The notes beneath the pieces are model-generated. The model saw nothing but the letters and a program-made list of their open reading frames with translations, had not been told where the DNA came from and made no database searches. The position numbers and the translations under genes are program-made. A DNA stretch of 9,291 nt from NCBI GenBank assembly GCA_027024625.1, contig JALVRY010000425.1, positions 1 to 9,291 on the forward strand, written 5' to 3'. Shown in pieces: positions 1 through 6,981 of this stretch. This DNA is from Thiotrichaceae bacterium. GTDB lineage: Bacteria > Pseudomonadota > Gammaproteobacteria > Thiotrichales > Thiotrichaceae. The first letter of the stretch is position 1, and each line of letters begins with the position of its first letter.

Positions 1-724
1 GAATAGGACGTGCATTCGGCCGTTTTAGTGCTTTTTGAAAGGTTTCTAGTTGAGCTTTAGAAATTGTCATCGGATTTTTCATGACAATCCAACGCACACC
101 TTCTGTACAGGGTGGCGTTGTTAGTGAGCCATTAAAGCGAAAATAATTTTTTGTTTTGAATTCACCTTGCATATAATCGAGAGTACGAGCATCTAGTTTA
201 GCTTCCTGCCCTGCTTCCATTGGCATTGCCTTTAGCAAATTAGACAAGGTTCTATCTGCAACACCTGGTTCAAATAACATAGCAACAACTGCAATTTCCC
301 CAGCTTCATTCAAGTGCACAAAATGAGCTTCTAAAGGAGCATGATTACCATCAATTGTATTTTCACTCGGGGTATGAAAATGAAACTGCTTTAATTTAAA
401 GACTTTACCGTCAACAGTAATTTCACCACCTGACCACATATTCACTTGAATAGAGTGACCTGTGTTAATAATCGTATCCGCTGTTAACATAGTGTATTTA
501 TATTCAATCGGCGGTAGATCAACATCAATGGTATTAGTGGAGATATTTACAGGTGATTGATTTTTCCCAAGTTTACAAGTTGCAAATTCTGGTGATAAAT
601 CACCCCAATGATCTACACCAGTCTTCCCTGTATAAGTCCAATGAGGACTATCTGTTTTTTCTTCAGTGGCATAAACAACCGATGTAACGAGTAACAATAA
701 ACTTACCAGTAATGTCTTTTTCAT
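1..724 (-). CDS. Periplasmic alpha-carbonic anhydrase (3' end cut by window edge)
   Basis: Catalyses reversible hydration of CO2 to bicarbonate with a zinc ion, here in the periplasm. The 241 codons present start at an ATG at 724 and are nearly full length for bacterial alpha-CAs; only the extreme C-terminus after RPI is missing. Residues 1-19 (MKKTLLVSLLLLVTSVVYA) are a Sec signal peptide with a VYA cleavage site. Family motifs are visible by eye: HWGDLSPEF (39-47), NQSPVNI (55-61), NTGHSIQVN with the proton-shuttle-type His90, QFHFHTPSEN giving zinc ligands His115 and His117, EAHFVH giving His134, and GSLTTPPCTEG (199-209) with the Thr199-equivalent Thr202. Cys50 and Cys206 sit where bacterial enzymes form a disulfide. 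It follows the transglycosylase gene by 32 nt on the same strand, so co-transcription is likely. The ribosome binding site is weak (AGG about 9 nt before ATG). All catalytic residues are intact. Confidence 0.95.
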   Translation of the reverse strand, partial: MKKTLLVSLLLLVTSVVYATEEKTDSPHWTYTGKTGVDHWGDLSPEFATCKLGKNQSPVNISTNTIDVDLPPIEYKYTMLTADTIINTGHSIQVNMWSGGEITVDGKVFKLKQFHFHTPSENTIDGNHAPLEAHFVHLNEAGEIAVVAMLFEPGVADRTLSNLLKAMPMEAGQEAKLDARTLDYMQGEFKTKNYFRFNGSLTTPPCTEGVRWIVMKNPMTISKAQLETFQKALKRPNARPI

Positions 725-756
725 CACAGACTACCTAAATATTCCTAAGCAACACA

Positions 757-2910
757 TTATGTATTAGTCACCTGCTCAGTTCCAACAACATTTATATAGT
801 TTTCGTAGAGTTCTTTAATTTTTTTCACATAGCTAACAGGCTCTCTCCCTCTAACATAGCCATACCGAGCTTTACTGTAATAGGATTTTTTAGAGAGTAG
901 TAACATGGCTTTTTCTACATTGCCAAACCAGCGGTTTTTATTTAAACCCAATCTTGCTGCTAAACGACGAGCATCTAACACATGACCTAAACCCGCATTA
1001 TAAGATGCTAAGGTAAACCACATACGATCAGCAACAGGCAGTTCATTATCAAAACGCTGGGTTAGCCAGTGCATATACTTAATACCTGCATGGATATTAG
1101 TTTCTGGATCAAAAAGTTTTCTAAGGTTTAATTGTTTTCCTGTACTAGACATAACTTGCATTAAGCCTATTGCACCGGCTGAAGAACGTATCGATGGGCG
1201 GAATCGGCTTTCACTGAACATCTGTGCAGTAATCAAGCGCCAGTCGAAACCATATTTTTCAGAATAACTTTTCACGTATTTATCGTAAGCGCTAAGATTT
1301 TTCTTACCATTGATCTCTTTTAGACGTGCACGCTGTAACCGTGCAATGGATTTAGAATTATTAAAGTATTTTTTGTATAAGCGAGCGTATAGTTTTCCAT
1401 CTTTATTACTACTAATATATTCGTTCAAATCAGCTAATAAGTCCGTATTTTCTTCACGTACTGCGAGTGCATGCTCATATTCCTTTCCAAATTTTATTGC
1501 TGATTTCACCGCAATACCTGCACCTAATTCTATGTCTAAAAGGTGTTCATCAACCATTGTGGCTTCATATTCACCCTCTGCTACTTTCTCAAGAATTTCT
1601 TCAATTTCCATTTCTTCTGGAGCAGCTTGTAGTGTTAATTGCACACCTGATTTTTTAAGGTCATCTAATACTTTCCAATAAATACTAGCTTTATGAACAA
1701 CAATCGTTACACCTGCTAAGTCATCTGATGTTTTTATTTTATCGTTCTTTTTTTGCACCACTAAATGATGTGCAGCCTTATGATAAGGTACCGTTGCACT
1801 GATAAAATATTTAGCCCATTCTTTGCTTGGTGTTAAAAAACCGGCTGCTATATCTGCTTTGCCTTCTTTTATCCAAGCTAGCATTTGAGAATTTTCAGGT
1901 GGAACAATCACTGATAGCTTTACACCTAAATGATCTGCATATGCCTTTGCCATCTCATACTCAAAGCCCATTAACTGACCTTTCCAAAAGAAATAAGACG
2001 ATGCATTATTTCTGAGTAATATACGAATAAAGCCTCGTTTTTTAATTTCAGCTAAATCGCCAAATAGTTTTTCATTATGAACAGAGGACAGCTTTACTTT
2101 AGTCAAATATTGATCTAGTGCTTCTTTTAGCTCAGTAGAATCAGGCCGAACAGCCCATGCTATTGCATCATCACCTTTTAATGCGAAGGCTACCTTTATA
2201 TCATCTCGATAGGATAAATACATCTTAGCAACATTACTGTCACGAATAGTTGCATCATACTCACCATCAGCAACAAGATCTAAGGCTTCCTCATCTTGTA
2301 AATACTTATTCTGCTCAAGTATTCGCATATCAGGATAGGATTTTTTAAGCTTCTTAGCTGACTCCCAAAAAGAGGTTGATTTATGCACTAACAAACGCTT
2401 ATTCGATAAATCTTTAGGTGATTTAATGTCGGTATTATCTACATTAACCAATACCACCTCCTGTACATGTTCAAGTGGTACAGTAAACGCCATCATCTTT
2501 TTTCGTTTTTCTGTGATGGTTATATTGGCTGCAATTAAATCCCCTTTTCCACTCAACAAGGAAGACAACATATCTCGAATCGAAAAAACAGGGATAACTT
2601 CCGCCTCTAATCCCATAGATTTTGCAAAATCTTGTGCAATTTGTTGCTGTTGATTAACGGGTGATCCAAAGCGAGGTAGAAACTGTCCACCATCTAAATT
2701 CGACGGCACGAGAATACGCAAACTCCCGCGTTTTTTTATAGCTTCTAAGTCAATGACAGATAATGATTTTCTTAATTTATTCGACGATTCTTCTGTTTCT
2801 AATTTTGTCACTTCTCCTTTAGCCATTGCACTATTCGATAAGCTAAAAAAGAATAATATAAAGGGGATAACTAGCCCTAGTCCCCCAAAAAAACGGATAC
2901 GCATTAACAT
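757..2910 (-). CDS. MltF-like lytic murein transglycosylase with two tandem SBP_bac_3 domains
   Basis: 717-residue exported protein. Residues 1-30 form a signal peptide (hydrophobic VIPFILFFFSLS, likely cleavage after AMA) with no lipobox Cys, so it should be periplasmic rather than a lipoprotein. Residues ~53-283 and ~286-515 are two family-3 solute-binding domains; their repeated motifs (IKKRGSLRIL/IKKRGFIRIL, VHKSTSFW/VHKASIYW, GEYDAT/GEYEAT) show an internal duplication. Residues ~545-700 are an SLT domain that cleaves peptidoglycan with 1,6-anhydromuramic product. It has catalytic Glu567 in SESRF, then AGAIGLMQV and LASYNAGLGHV. Standard MltF has one binding domain and about 480-520 residues, so this is a longer variant. 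By eye, the ligand-carboxylate Arg of the family is Arg136 in domain 1 but Lys363 in domain 2. The start at 2910 has GGAGG 5 nt upstream; ATG at codon 3 is an alternative. Its physiological ligand is unknown. Confidence 0.9.
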   Translation of the reverse strand: MLMRIRFFGGLGLVIPFILFFFSLSNSAMAKGEVTKLETEESSNKLRKSLSVIDLEAIKKRGSLRILVPSNLDGGQFLPRFGSPVNQQQQIAQDFAKSMGLEAEVIPVFSIRDMLSSLLSGKGDLIAANITITEKRKKMMAFTVPLEHVQEVVLVNVDNTDIKSPKDLSNKRLLVHKSTSFWESAKKLKKSYPDMRILEQNKYLQDEEALDLVADGEYDATIRDSNVAKMYLSYRDDIKVAFALKGDDAIAWAVRPDSTELKEALDQYLTKVKLSSVHNEKLFGDLAEIKKRGFIRILLRNNASSYFFWKGQLMGFEYEMAKAYADHLGVKLSVIVPPENSQMLAWIKEGKADIAAGFLTPSKEWAKYFISATVPYHKAAHHLVVQKKNDKIKTSDDLAGVTIVVHKASIYWKVLDDLKKSGVQLTLQAAPEEMEIEEILEKVAEGEYEATMVDEHLLDIELGAGIAVKSAIKFGKEYEHALAVREENTDLLADLNEYISSNKDGKLYARLYKKYFNNSKSIARLQRARLKEINGKKNLSAYDKYVKSYSEKYGFDWRLITAQMFSESRFRPSIRSSAGAIGLMQVMSSTGKQLNLRKLFDPETNIHAGIKYMHWLTQRFDNELPVADRMWFTLASYNAGLGHVLDARRLAARLGLNKNRWFGNVEKAMLLLSKKSYYSKARYGYVRGREPVSYVKKIKELYENYINVVGTEQVTNT

Positions 2911-2956
2911 TTCATCCTCCCAAAATGCTAAACATTGAAATCCATTTCTCTATCGA

Positions 2957-3062
2957 CTAACTCATCTTATAAATCAGTTAGACAGCTTTATTATTAAACA
3001 GATTTTTTCTAAATCTGCTGAGGTCAACGGATGACCTTTTGTAATATCCACTCAAAGTGGAT
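2957..3062. repeat. Run of short hairpins in the cysS/transglycosylase gap
   Basis: Three perfect short dyads follow one another: CAGATTT-TTTCT-AAATCTG (2999-3017), AGGTCA-ACGGA-TGACCT (3021-3037) and ATCCACT-CAA-AGTGGAT (3046-3062). A looser one, CTAACT/AGTTAG, lies at 2957-2981. They are in the leader of the transglycosylase gene or the 3' region of cysS on the minus strand. The 3021 hairpin is followed by TTTT on the plus strand only. The 2999 hairpin is followed by TTTAATAAT on the minus strand and could act as a weak terminator or leader structure. No coding sequence or clear promoter was recognised in the 387-nt gap 2911-3297. Confidence 0.5.
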
Positions 3063-3069
3063 GCTCTGA

Positions 3070-3150
3070 AGGCTGTCTGAGAATAGAGCAAGCTACTGCA
3101 ATCAGCCAAATTTCGCTGCGCTTGCTATTCTCAGCTAGCCTCCTAGCTGA
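3070..3150. repeat. REP/BIME-like long imperfect inverted repeat plus overlapping hairpin
   Basis: Arm 3071-3093 (GGCT-gt-CTGAGAATAG-ag-CAAGC) is complementary to arm 3120-3140 (GCTTG-CTATTCTCAG-ct-AGCC), giving about 19 paired bases with one 2-nt bulge and one 2-nt mismatch around a 26-nt loop. A second, perfect hairpin TCAGCTAG-CCTC-CTAGCTGA (3131-3150) shares 3131-3140 with the first, so the two folds compete. The layout resembles extragenic palindromic elements, or a cysS 3' structure. The rest of the gap (3160-3297) is AT-rich, with an AGAAGCTTCT palindrome at 3190-3199 and a weak bulged hairpin at 3244-3259, and holds no clear terminator. Confidence 0.55.
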
Positions 3151-3297
3151 CCGATTCTAGGTATATTATTCTAAAAAGCAAGCAGCATAAGAAGCTTCTA
3201 ATTAACTGATATATAATAAAAAACAATCTATATCTTATTCAATCAGGGATAAAATCCTGTGGATGCTAAATGTAAATATTATATGCCGATAACGATC

Positions 3298-4686
3298 TTA
3301 GCCTCGTCGCCATGTTGAACCATTGACTCCATCTTCAATGACAATTTTATTTTCATTGAGCACATCACGAATGCGATCTGCTTCACTCCAGTTTTTATCT
3401 GCTCTTGCCTGTTTTCGCTGTTCAATAAGGCTATCAATTTCGCTATCACTTAAAGCACCGTCACTCACATCGACTGATTTAAACCAAGCTTCTGCATCTT
3501 GAGTTAATAAGCCCATCGGCTCGGCAAGTTGTTTCATTAAGGCGGCAATTGATGCCGCTTTGGCTTCATCACCCGTTTGTTTTGCCTGATTAACCTCTTT
3601 CGCTAGATCAAAGAGTACAGCTAAAGCCTCTGGTGTATTAAAGTCATCCTGCATCGCGTGGTGATAACGCTCAATATAATCAGGCAAATCTGCCACATCT
3701 GCTTTAGGCAAGCCTCTAATTGCTGTGTAAAGCCGTGTTAACGATGCACGAGCACTATCTAGCTGATGAGAGCTATAATTAAGTGGGCTACGGTATTGGC
3801 TAGTCAGCATAAAGTAACGAATTTCTTCTGCTTTATATTGCTCCAAAACTTCACGAATTGTAAAAAAGTTACCCAAGGATTTTGACATTTTCTCTTCATC
3901 AATACGGATGAAGCCGTTGTGCATCCAATAATTTGCAAAAGTTTCCCCCGTGCAAGCTTCGCTTTGAGCAATCTCATTTTCATGATGTGGAAACTGGAGG
4001 TCATGCCCTCCCCCATGAATATCAAAATTATTTCCAAGTATGCTTGTCGACATCGCTGAACATTCGATATGCCAACCTGGACGACCTTTACCCCAAGGTG
4101 AATCCCAGTATGGCTCATCTGGCTTTGCCATTTTCCAAAGTACAAAGTCTAACGGATCTTCTTTATCATCATTAACTGCTATACGTTCACCTGAGCGTAG
4201 ATCATCTGTATTTCTACCCGATAGCTTGCCATAGCTCTCGAACTTGGAAACATCATAATAAACATCTCCCGTCTTTCCTTGGTAGGCATAGCCCTTTTCA
4301 ATCAATGTGGAAATCATGCTTAAAATTTCAGGCATATTATTCGTTGCTCGCGGCTCATGTGTTGGCGGATGAATACCTAGCGCTTTTTCATCCTCATGCA
4401 TGGCTTTAATAAAACGATTAACCAAATCTAAAAAAGGTTCTGATTTTTCATTGGAACGAGCGATGATTTTGTCATCAATATCAGTGATATTGCGCACATA
4501 GGTGACATCGTAACCAATAGAACGTAGATAACGATAAACCACATCAAAAGCAACCATGACACGAGCATGACCAAGGTGACAGTAGTCGTAGACCGTCATT
4601 CCGCATACATACATGCGAATTTTTCCTTCTTCAATGGGCTTAAAGGTTTCTTTTTGATTACTTAAACTGTTATAGATTTTTAACAT
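3298..4686 (-). CDS. cysS: Cysteinyl-tRNA synthetase
   Basis: Cytoplasmic class I aminoacyl-tRNA synthetase that activates cysteine with ATP and charges tRNA-Cys. The 462 residues match the usual bacterial length of about 460. The catalytic HIGH motif is present as HLGH (37-40) and the KMSKS loop at 266-270. The active-site zinc ligands that give cysteine specificity are all there: Cys28 (YVCGMTVYD), Cys209 (WHIECSAM), His234 and Glu238 (FPHHENE). The anticodon-binding helical region and the typical C-terminal segment (ARADKNWSEADRIRD...IEDG...TWRRG) complete the protein. The start at 4686 gives the canonical MLKIYNSLS beginning, although no strong Shine-Dalgarno precedes it. It is probably transcribed alone: the terminator of rpmB-rpmG lies upstream and a long structured gap downstream. 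Stop codon is TAA. Confidence 0.98.
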   Translation of the reverse strand: MLKIYNSLSNQKETFKPIEEGKIRMYVCGMTVYDYCHLGHARVMVAFDVVYRYLRSIGYDVTYVRNITDIDDKIIARSNEKSEPFLDLVNRFIKAMHEDEKALGIHPPTHEPRATNNMPEILSMISTLIEKGYAYQGKTGDVYYDVSKFESYGKLSGRNTDDLRSGERIAVNDDKEDPLDFVLWKMAKPDEPYWDSPWGKGRPGWHIECSAMSTSILGNNFDIHGGGHDLQFPHHENEIAQSEACTGETFANYWMHNGFIRIDEEKMSKSLGNFFTIREVLEQYKAEEIRYFMLTSQYRSPLNYSSHQLDSARASLTRLYTAIRGLPKADVADLPDYIERYHHAMQDDFNTPEALAVLFDLAKEVNQAKQTGDEAKAASIAALMKQLAEPMGLLTQDAEAWFKSVDVSDGALSDSEIDSLIEQRKQARADKNWSEADRIRDVLNENKIVIEDGVNGSTWRRG

Positions 4687-4718
4687 GGCTATTTTCGGCT
4701 TATAAAGGTGTAAGGCCT

Positions 4719-4747
4719 ATTTTAACATGAGTCATTACTGTTGTGAT
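4719..4747 (-). promoter_or_regulatory. Candidate cysS promoter
   Basis: On the minus strand an extended -10, TGTTAAAAT (4719-4727), is spaced 17 nt from a weak -35, ATCACA (4742-4747). Transcription would start near 4712 and give a leader of roughly 25 nt. The -35 abuts the mobile-element end at 4747-4766. This is read by eye; consensus match is modest apart from the extended -10. Confidence 0.35.
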
Positions 4748-4766
4748 AATTATGCACTCCTACTTA
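4739..4766. repeat. Solo end of the MITE-like element
   Basis: TAATTATGCACTCCTACTTA at 4747-4766 is identical to 7310-7329, the right end of the MITE-like element between ilvA and ilvE. TGTT at 4739-4742 also keeps the same spacing as TGTT at 7302-7305. No matching opposite end was found between the rpmG terminator and cysS, so this is probably a decayed or truncated copy. Confidence 0.6.
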
Positions 4767-4781
4767 AAAACAGCAGACATA

Positions 4782-4816
4782 AAAAAAGCCCGATGTTTTC
4801 ACAGTCGGGCTTTTTT
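4782..4816 (-). terminator. Rho-independent terminator after rpmG (bidirectional shape)
   Basis: The stem GCCCGA/TCGGGC (4788-4793 and 4805-4810) encloses an 11-nt loop and is flanked by A7 on the left and T6 on the right. On the minus strand it lies 18 nt after the rpmG stop and ends in a T run, so it closes the rpmB-rpmG transcript. Symmetric A/T flanks mean it could also stop plus-strand transcripts. Confidence 0.9.
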
Positions 4817-4833
4817 AAAAGAGGCGATTAAGA

Positions 4834-4989
4834 TTATTTAATCTTCGCTTCTTTAAATTCAACATGCTTACGTACAACAGGGTCATACTTTTTCATAACT
4901 AATTTTTCAGGATTAGCACGCTTGTTTTTTGTTGTAGTGTAGAAATATCCAGTATCTGCAGTAGAAACTAATTTAATTTTTTCACGCAT
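4834..4989 (-). CDS. rpmG: 50S ribosomal protein L33
   Basis: 51-residue basic component of the large ribosomal subunit. The protein begins [19 protein letters not shown] and ends VEFKEAKIK, matching L33 along its whole length, including [23 protein letters not shown] in the centre. It has no cysteines, so it is the zinc-independent (C-minus) form. The start ATG at 4989 is preceded by AGGGGATAATAAA, a good ribosome binding site that overlaps the rpmB stop codon. The two genes are only 11 nt apart and so form the standard rpmB-rpmG operon. A strong hairpin terminator follows. Stop codon is TAA. Confidence 0.97.
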   Translation of the reverse strand: MREKIKLVSTADTGYFYTTTKNKRANPEKLVMKKYDPVVRKHVEFKEAKIK

Positions 4990-5000
4990 TTTATTATCCC

Positions 5001-5237
5001 CTAGACTTTTTCGCCACGAGCGCGAATCTCAGCAAGAACGGCATCAATACCTTTCTTATCAATGATACGCATTCCTTTCGTAGTAAGGCGAAGCTTCACC
5101 CAACGGTTTTCACTTTCTACCCAAAAACGGTGAGTGTGAAGGTTTGGTAAAAAACGACGTCTTGTTTTGTTATGTGCGTGCGATACGTTGTTACCCGTGA
5201 CCGGACGCTTACCTGTTACTTGGCATACACGAGCCAT
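5001..5237 (-). CDS. rpmB: 50S ribosomal protein L28
   Basis: 78-residue large-subunit ribosomal protein with the canonical start [20 protein letters not shown], the [16 protein letters not shown] core and the ending [11 protein letters not shown] chose the ATG at 5237 because GGAG lies 7 nt upstream and homologues begin MxRVCQVTG. An upstream in-frame TTG at 5252 would add five residues (MRRCT) with no family support and without its own ribosome binding site. It is first gene of rpmB-rpmG, with a candidate promoter at 5318-5346 and an untranslated leader of about 70 nt that contains a hairpin. Stop codon is TAG. Confidence 0.97.
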   Translation of the reverse strand: MARVCQVTGKRPVTGNNVSHAHNKTRRRFLPNLHTHRFWVESENRWVKLRLTTKGMRIIDKKGIDAVLAEIRARGEKV

Positions 5238-5268
5238 TGTACATCTCCGCAAAAAGATTTAGTTATCA

Positions 5269-5295
5269 ACCCAGAGTGCAAATAGCATTCTGAGT
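5269..5295 (-). other. Hairpin in the rpmB leader
   Basis: On the minus strand CAGAATGC (5292-5285) pairs with GCACTCTG (5279-5272) with one internal A.C mismatch and a 5-nt loop. Three more outer pairs, one of them wobble, extend it. It lies between the candidate promoter and the rpmB ribosome binding site, where it could influence translation. No homologous regulatory structure is recognised. Confidence 0.3.
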
Positions 5296-5317
5296 CTCGA
5301 AAATTCAAAGACGCGTA

Positions 5318-5346
5318 AAGCTATCAGATCATTTGCTTTGGTGCAA
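5318..5346 (-). promoter_or_regulatory. Candidate promoter of rpmB-rpmG
   Basis: On the minus strand TTGCAC (5341-5346) is followed after exactly 17 nt by TAGCTT (5318-5323). A TG one base upstream of that hexamer (TGATAGCTT) makes an extended -10. It lies just downstream of the ilvA stop, where no convincing terminator was seen, so read-through from ilvA could add to expression. Confidence 0.45.
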
Positions 5347-5381
5347 GATTGTTTTTACTTTTTACCATAATAATGGGAGAT

Positions 5382-6908
5382 TTATCCAAGAAATCGTTGA
5401 TATGCAGGGTTATCTGTTTCATCCCAGTAATCGTAGCCTAGGTTTTTTAGAAAGCTTCTAAACTCAGCACACTCATCTCGTGCCACTTGAATACCTACCA
5501 AGACACGCCCAAAATCTGAACCATGATTACGATAATGAAATAAACTAATATTCCATTGATCACCAATCCTCGTTAAAAAATGTAGTAGTGCACCAGGGCT
5601 TTCTGGAAAACGAAAACGATACAATAATTCATTTTCAACACCTTGTGCATGTCCGCCTACCATAAACCGTAGGTGTACTTTTGCAAGTTCATTATCACTG
5701 AGATCCGTGACAGCGTAATGTTGATCTTGTAACTCTTGCAATAATTCATTACGTTCTTGCACCGCATTGCTCAACTTCACTCCAGCAAAGACTTGTGCAT
5801 TGACTTTATCTGCGTAGCGATAGTTAAACTCGGTGATGGGACGGTTTCCAATCGCATCACAAAATTCACGAAAACTTCCGGGACGTTCAGGAATAGTAAC
5901 AGCTAATAAAGCTTCCCGTTTTTCACCCAGTTCGGCTCTTTCTGCTACATGGCGTAAGCGATCAAAATTAATATTTGCCCCACTGGTTACGGCTATTAAT
6001 TGCTTATCTTTTAAGTGATGCTTTTCTACATATTTTTTTAAGCCGGCAATTGCCAAGGCACCCGCTGGTTCAAGCATGGTGCGTGTGTCTTCAAACATGT
6101 CTTTAATTGCCGCACAGGTTTCATCTGTACTTACCAGTATTATTTCATCAACAACCTGACGGGCAATACTAAATGTTTTTTCACCAACTTGTTTTACCGC
6201 AGCACCATCTGCAAATGTTCCAATTCTGTCTAATGCAATGCGTTCATTGTGCTTGAATGCCTTATACATGCTAGGGGCTTGGTCATGTTCAACACCGATA
6301 ATTATGGTGTCAGGATACAGGTGCTTAATATACGTCGCGATACCGGAGGCTAGCCCGCCACCACCAACTGCTAAAAATATGACATCAATCGGATCTTGAT
6401 GCTGCTTTAACAGCTCCATTCCTATCGTCCCCTGCCCAGCAATCACATCTAAGTCATCAAAGGGATGCACAAAAGTATAGCCTTCTGACTCCACCAACTC
6501 CATCGCGTGAGCATAGGCGTCATCAAAAGAAGCTCCATAAATAATAGGTTCACCACCGAATGATTTTACTGCTTCAATTTTAATATCCGGTGTAATCTCT
6601 GGCATAACGATTCGAGTCTTTATGCCTAACTTTGTGCCTGCCAGCGCAATTCCTTGTGCATGATTTCCTGCTGATGCCGCAATCACACCGCACTGTTTTT
6701 CCTTATCGGATAACTGGAACATTTTATTAAATGCTCCACGTAACTTAAACGAGAATACAGGCTGTAAATCTTCACGCTTGAAATATATTTGATTATCAAA
6801 ACGGGAAGATAAGCTTTTTGCTAGTTCTAAGGGTGTTTCTTTTGCAACATCATAGACACGTGCTTTAAGAATTCTTTCAAATAGGGAGCTAGGCATGGGG
6901 TTTATCAT
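5382..6908 (-). CDS. ilvA: Threonine deaminase (biosynthetic, two ACT-like domains)
   Basis: PLP enzyme that converts L-threonine to 2-oxobutanoate and ammonia, the committed step of isoleucine synthesis in the cytoplasm. The 508 residues match the long allosteric form (E. coli about 514). The catalytic domain is ~10-325: PLP lysine Lys55 in SFKLRG, substrate loop SAGNHAQG (79-86), phosphate-binding GGGGL (182-186), and TSGANIN with Ser309, which should contact the PLP ring. Two regulatory ACT-like modules follow at ~333-405 (TIPERPGSFREF) and ~426-500 (RFPESPGALLHF). These normally mediate isoleucine inhibition and valine activation, so feedback control is expected. Start at 6908 is the first ATG; a second in-frame ATG at codon 5 is possible, and neither has a clear Shine-Dalgarno. 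It diverges from ilvE. Stop codon is TAA. Confidence 0.97.
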   Translation of the reverse strand: MINPMPSSLFERILKARVYDVAKETPLELAKSLSSRFDNQIYFKREDLQPVFSFKLRGAFNKMFQLSDKEKQCGVIAASAGNHAQGIALAGTKLGIKTRIVMPEITPDIKIEAVKSFGGEPIIYGASFDDAYAHAMELVESEGYTFVHPFDDLDVIAGQGTIGMELLKQHQDPIDVIFLAVGGGGLASGIATYIKHLYPDTIIIGVEHDQAPSMYKAFKHNERIALDRIGTFADGAAVKQVGEKTFSIARQVVDEIILVSTDETCAAIKDMFEDTRTMLEPAGALAIAGLKKYVEKHHLKDKQLIAVTSGANINFDRLRHVAERAELGEKREALLAVTIPERPGSFREFCDAIGNRPITEFNYRYADKVNAQVFAGVKLSNAVQERNELLQELQDQHYAVTDLSDNELAKVHLRFMVGGHAQGVENELLYRFRFPESPGALLHFLTRIGDQWNISLFHYRNHGSDFGRVLVGIQVARDECAEFRSFLKNLGYDYWDETDNPAYQRFLG

Positions 6909-6912
6909 TTAC

Positions 6913-6936
6913 AGTATAAATTAAAGCTGAAGTATA
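6913..6936 (-). promoter_or_regulatory. Two TATACT boxes upstream of ilvA
   Basis: On the minus strand TATACT occurs twice, at 6931-6936 and 6913-6918, 18 bp apart. Both match the -10 consensus at five of six positions, but -35 matches upstream are poor. The nearer one would leave almost no leader. The distal one is the more plausible ilvA promoter. Confidence 0.25.
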
Positions 6937-6981
6937 ACCTGTTTAAAATTTTATATGCACAATAGGACGGAATGAGAAGAG

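Noticed and set aside
1310..2015. Several plus-strand frames over the transglycosylase gene
   Set aside because: They are antisense to conserved binding-domain coding sequence and have unlikely compositions, so they are treated as shadows.
3021..3041. Plus-strand terminator AGGTCA/TGACCT followed by TTTT
   Set aside because: No plus-strand transcript is expected here and the stem is only 6 bp, so it is listed with the hairpin run instead.
3057..3267. GTGGATGCT repeated at 3057 and 3259
   Set aside because: A 9-nt direct repeat 202 bp apart with unrelated flanks is weak evidence for anything.
3804..4145. 113-codon frame within cysS on the same strand
   Set aside because: It lies entirely inside the well-supported cysS in another frame and shows no family motifs.
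5238..5252. Five-codon N-terminal extension of L28 from a TTG
   Set aside because: The segment is the ribosome-binding-site region of the ATG at 5237, and L28 family proteins start at M-x-R-V-C-Q.
5345..5381. Terminator after ilvA (CCAT-TATT-ATGG then A/T-rich)
   Set aside because: A 4-bp stem is too short and is not followed by a T run on the minus strand.
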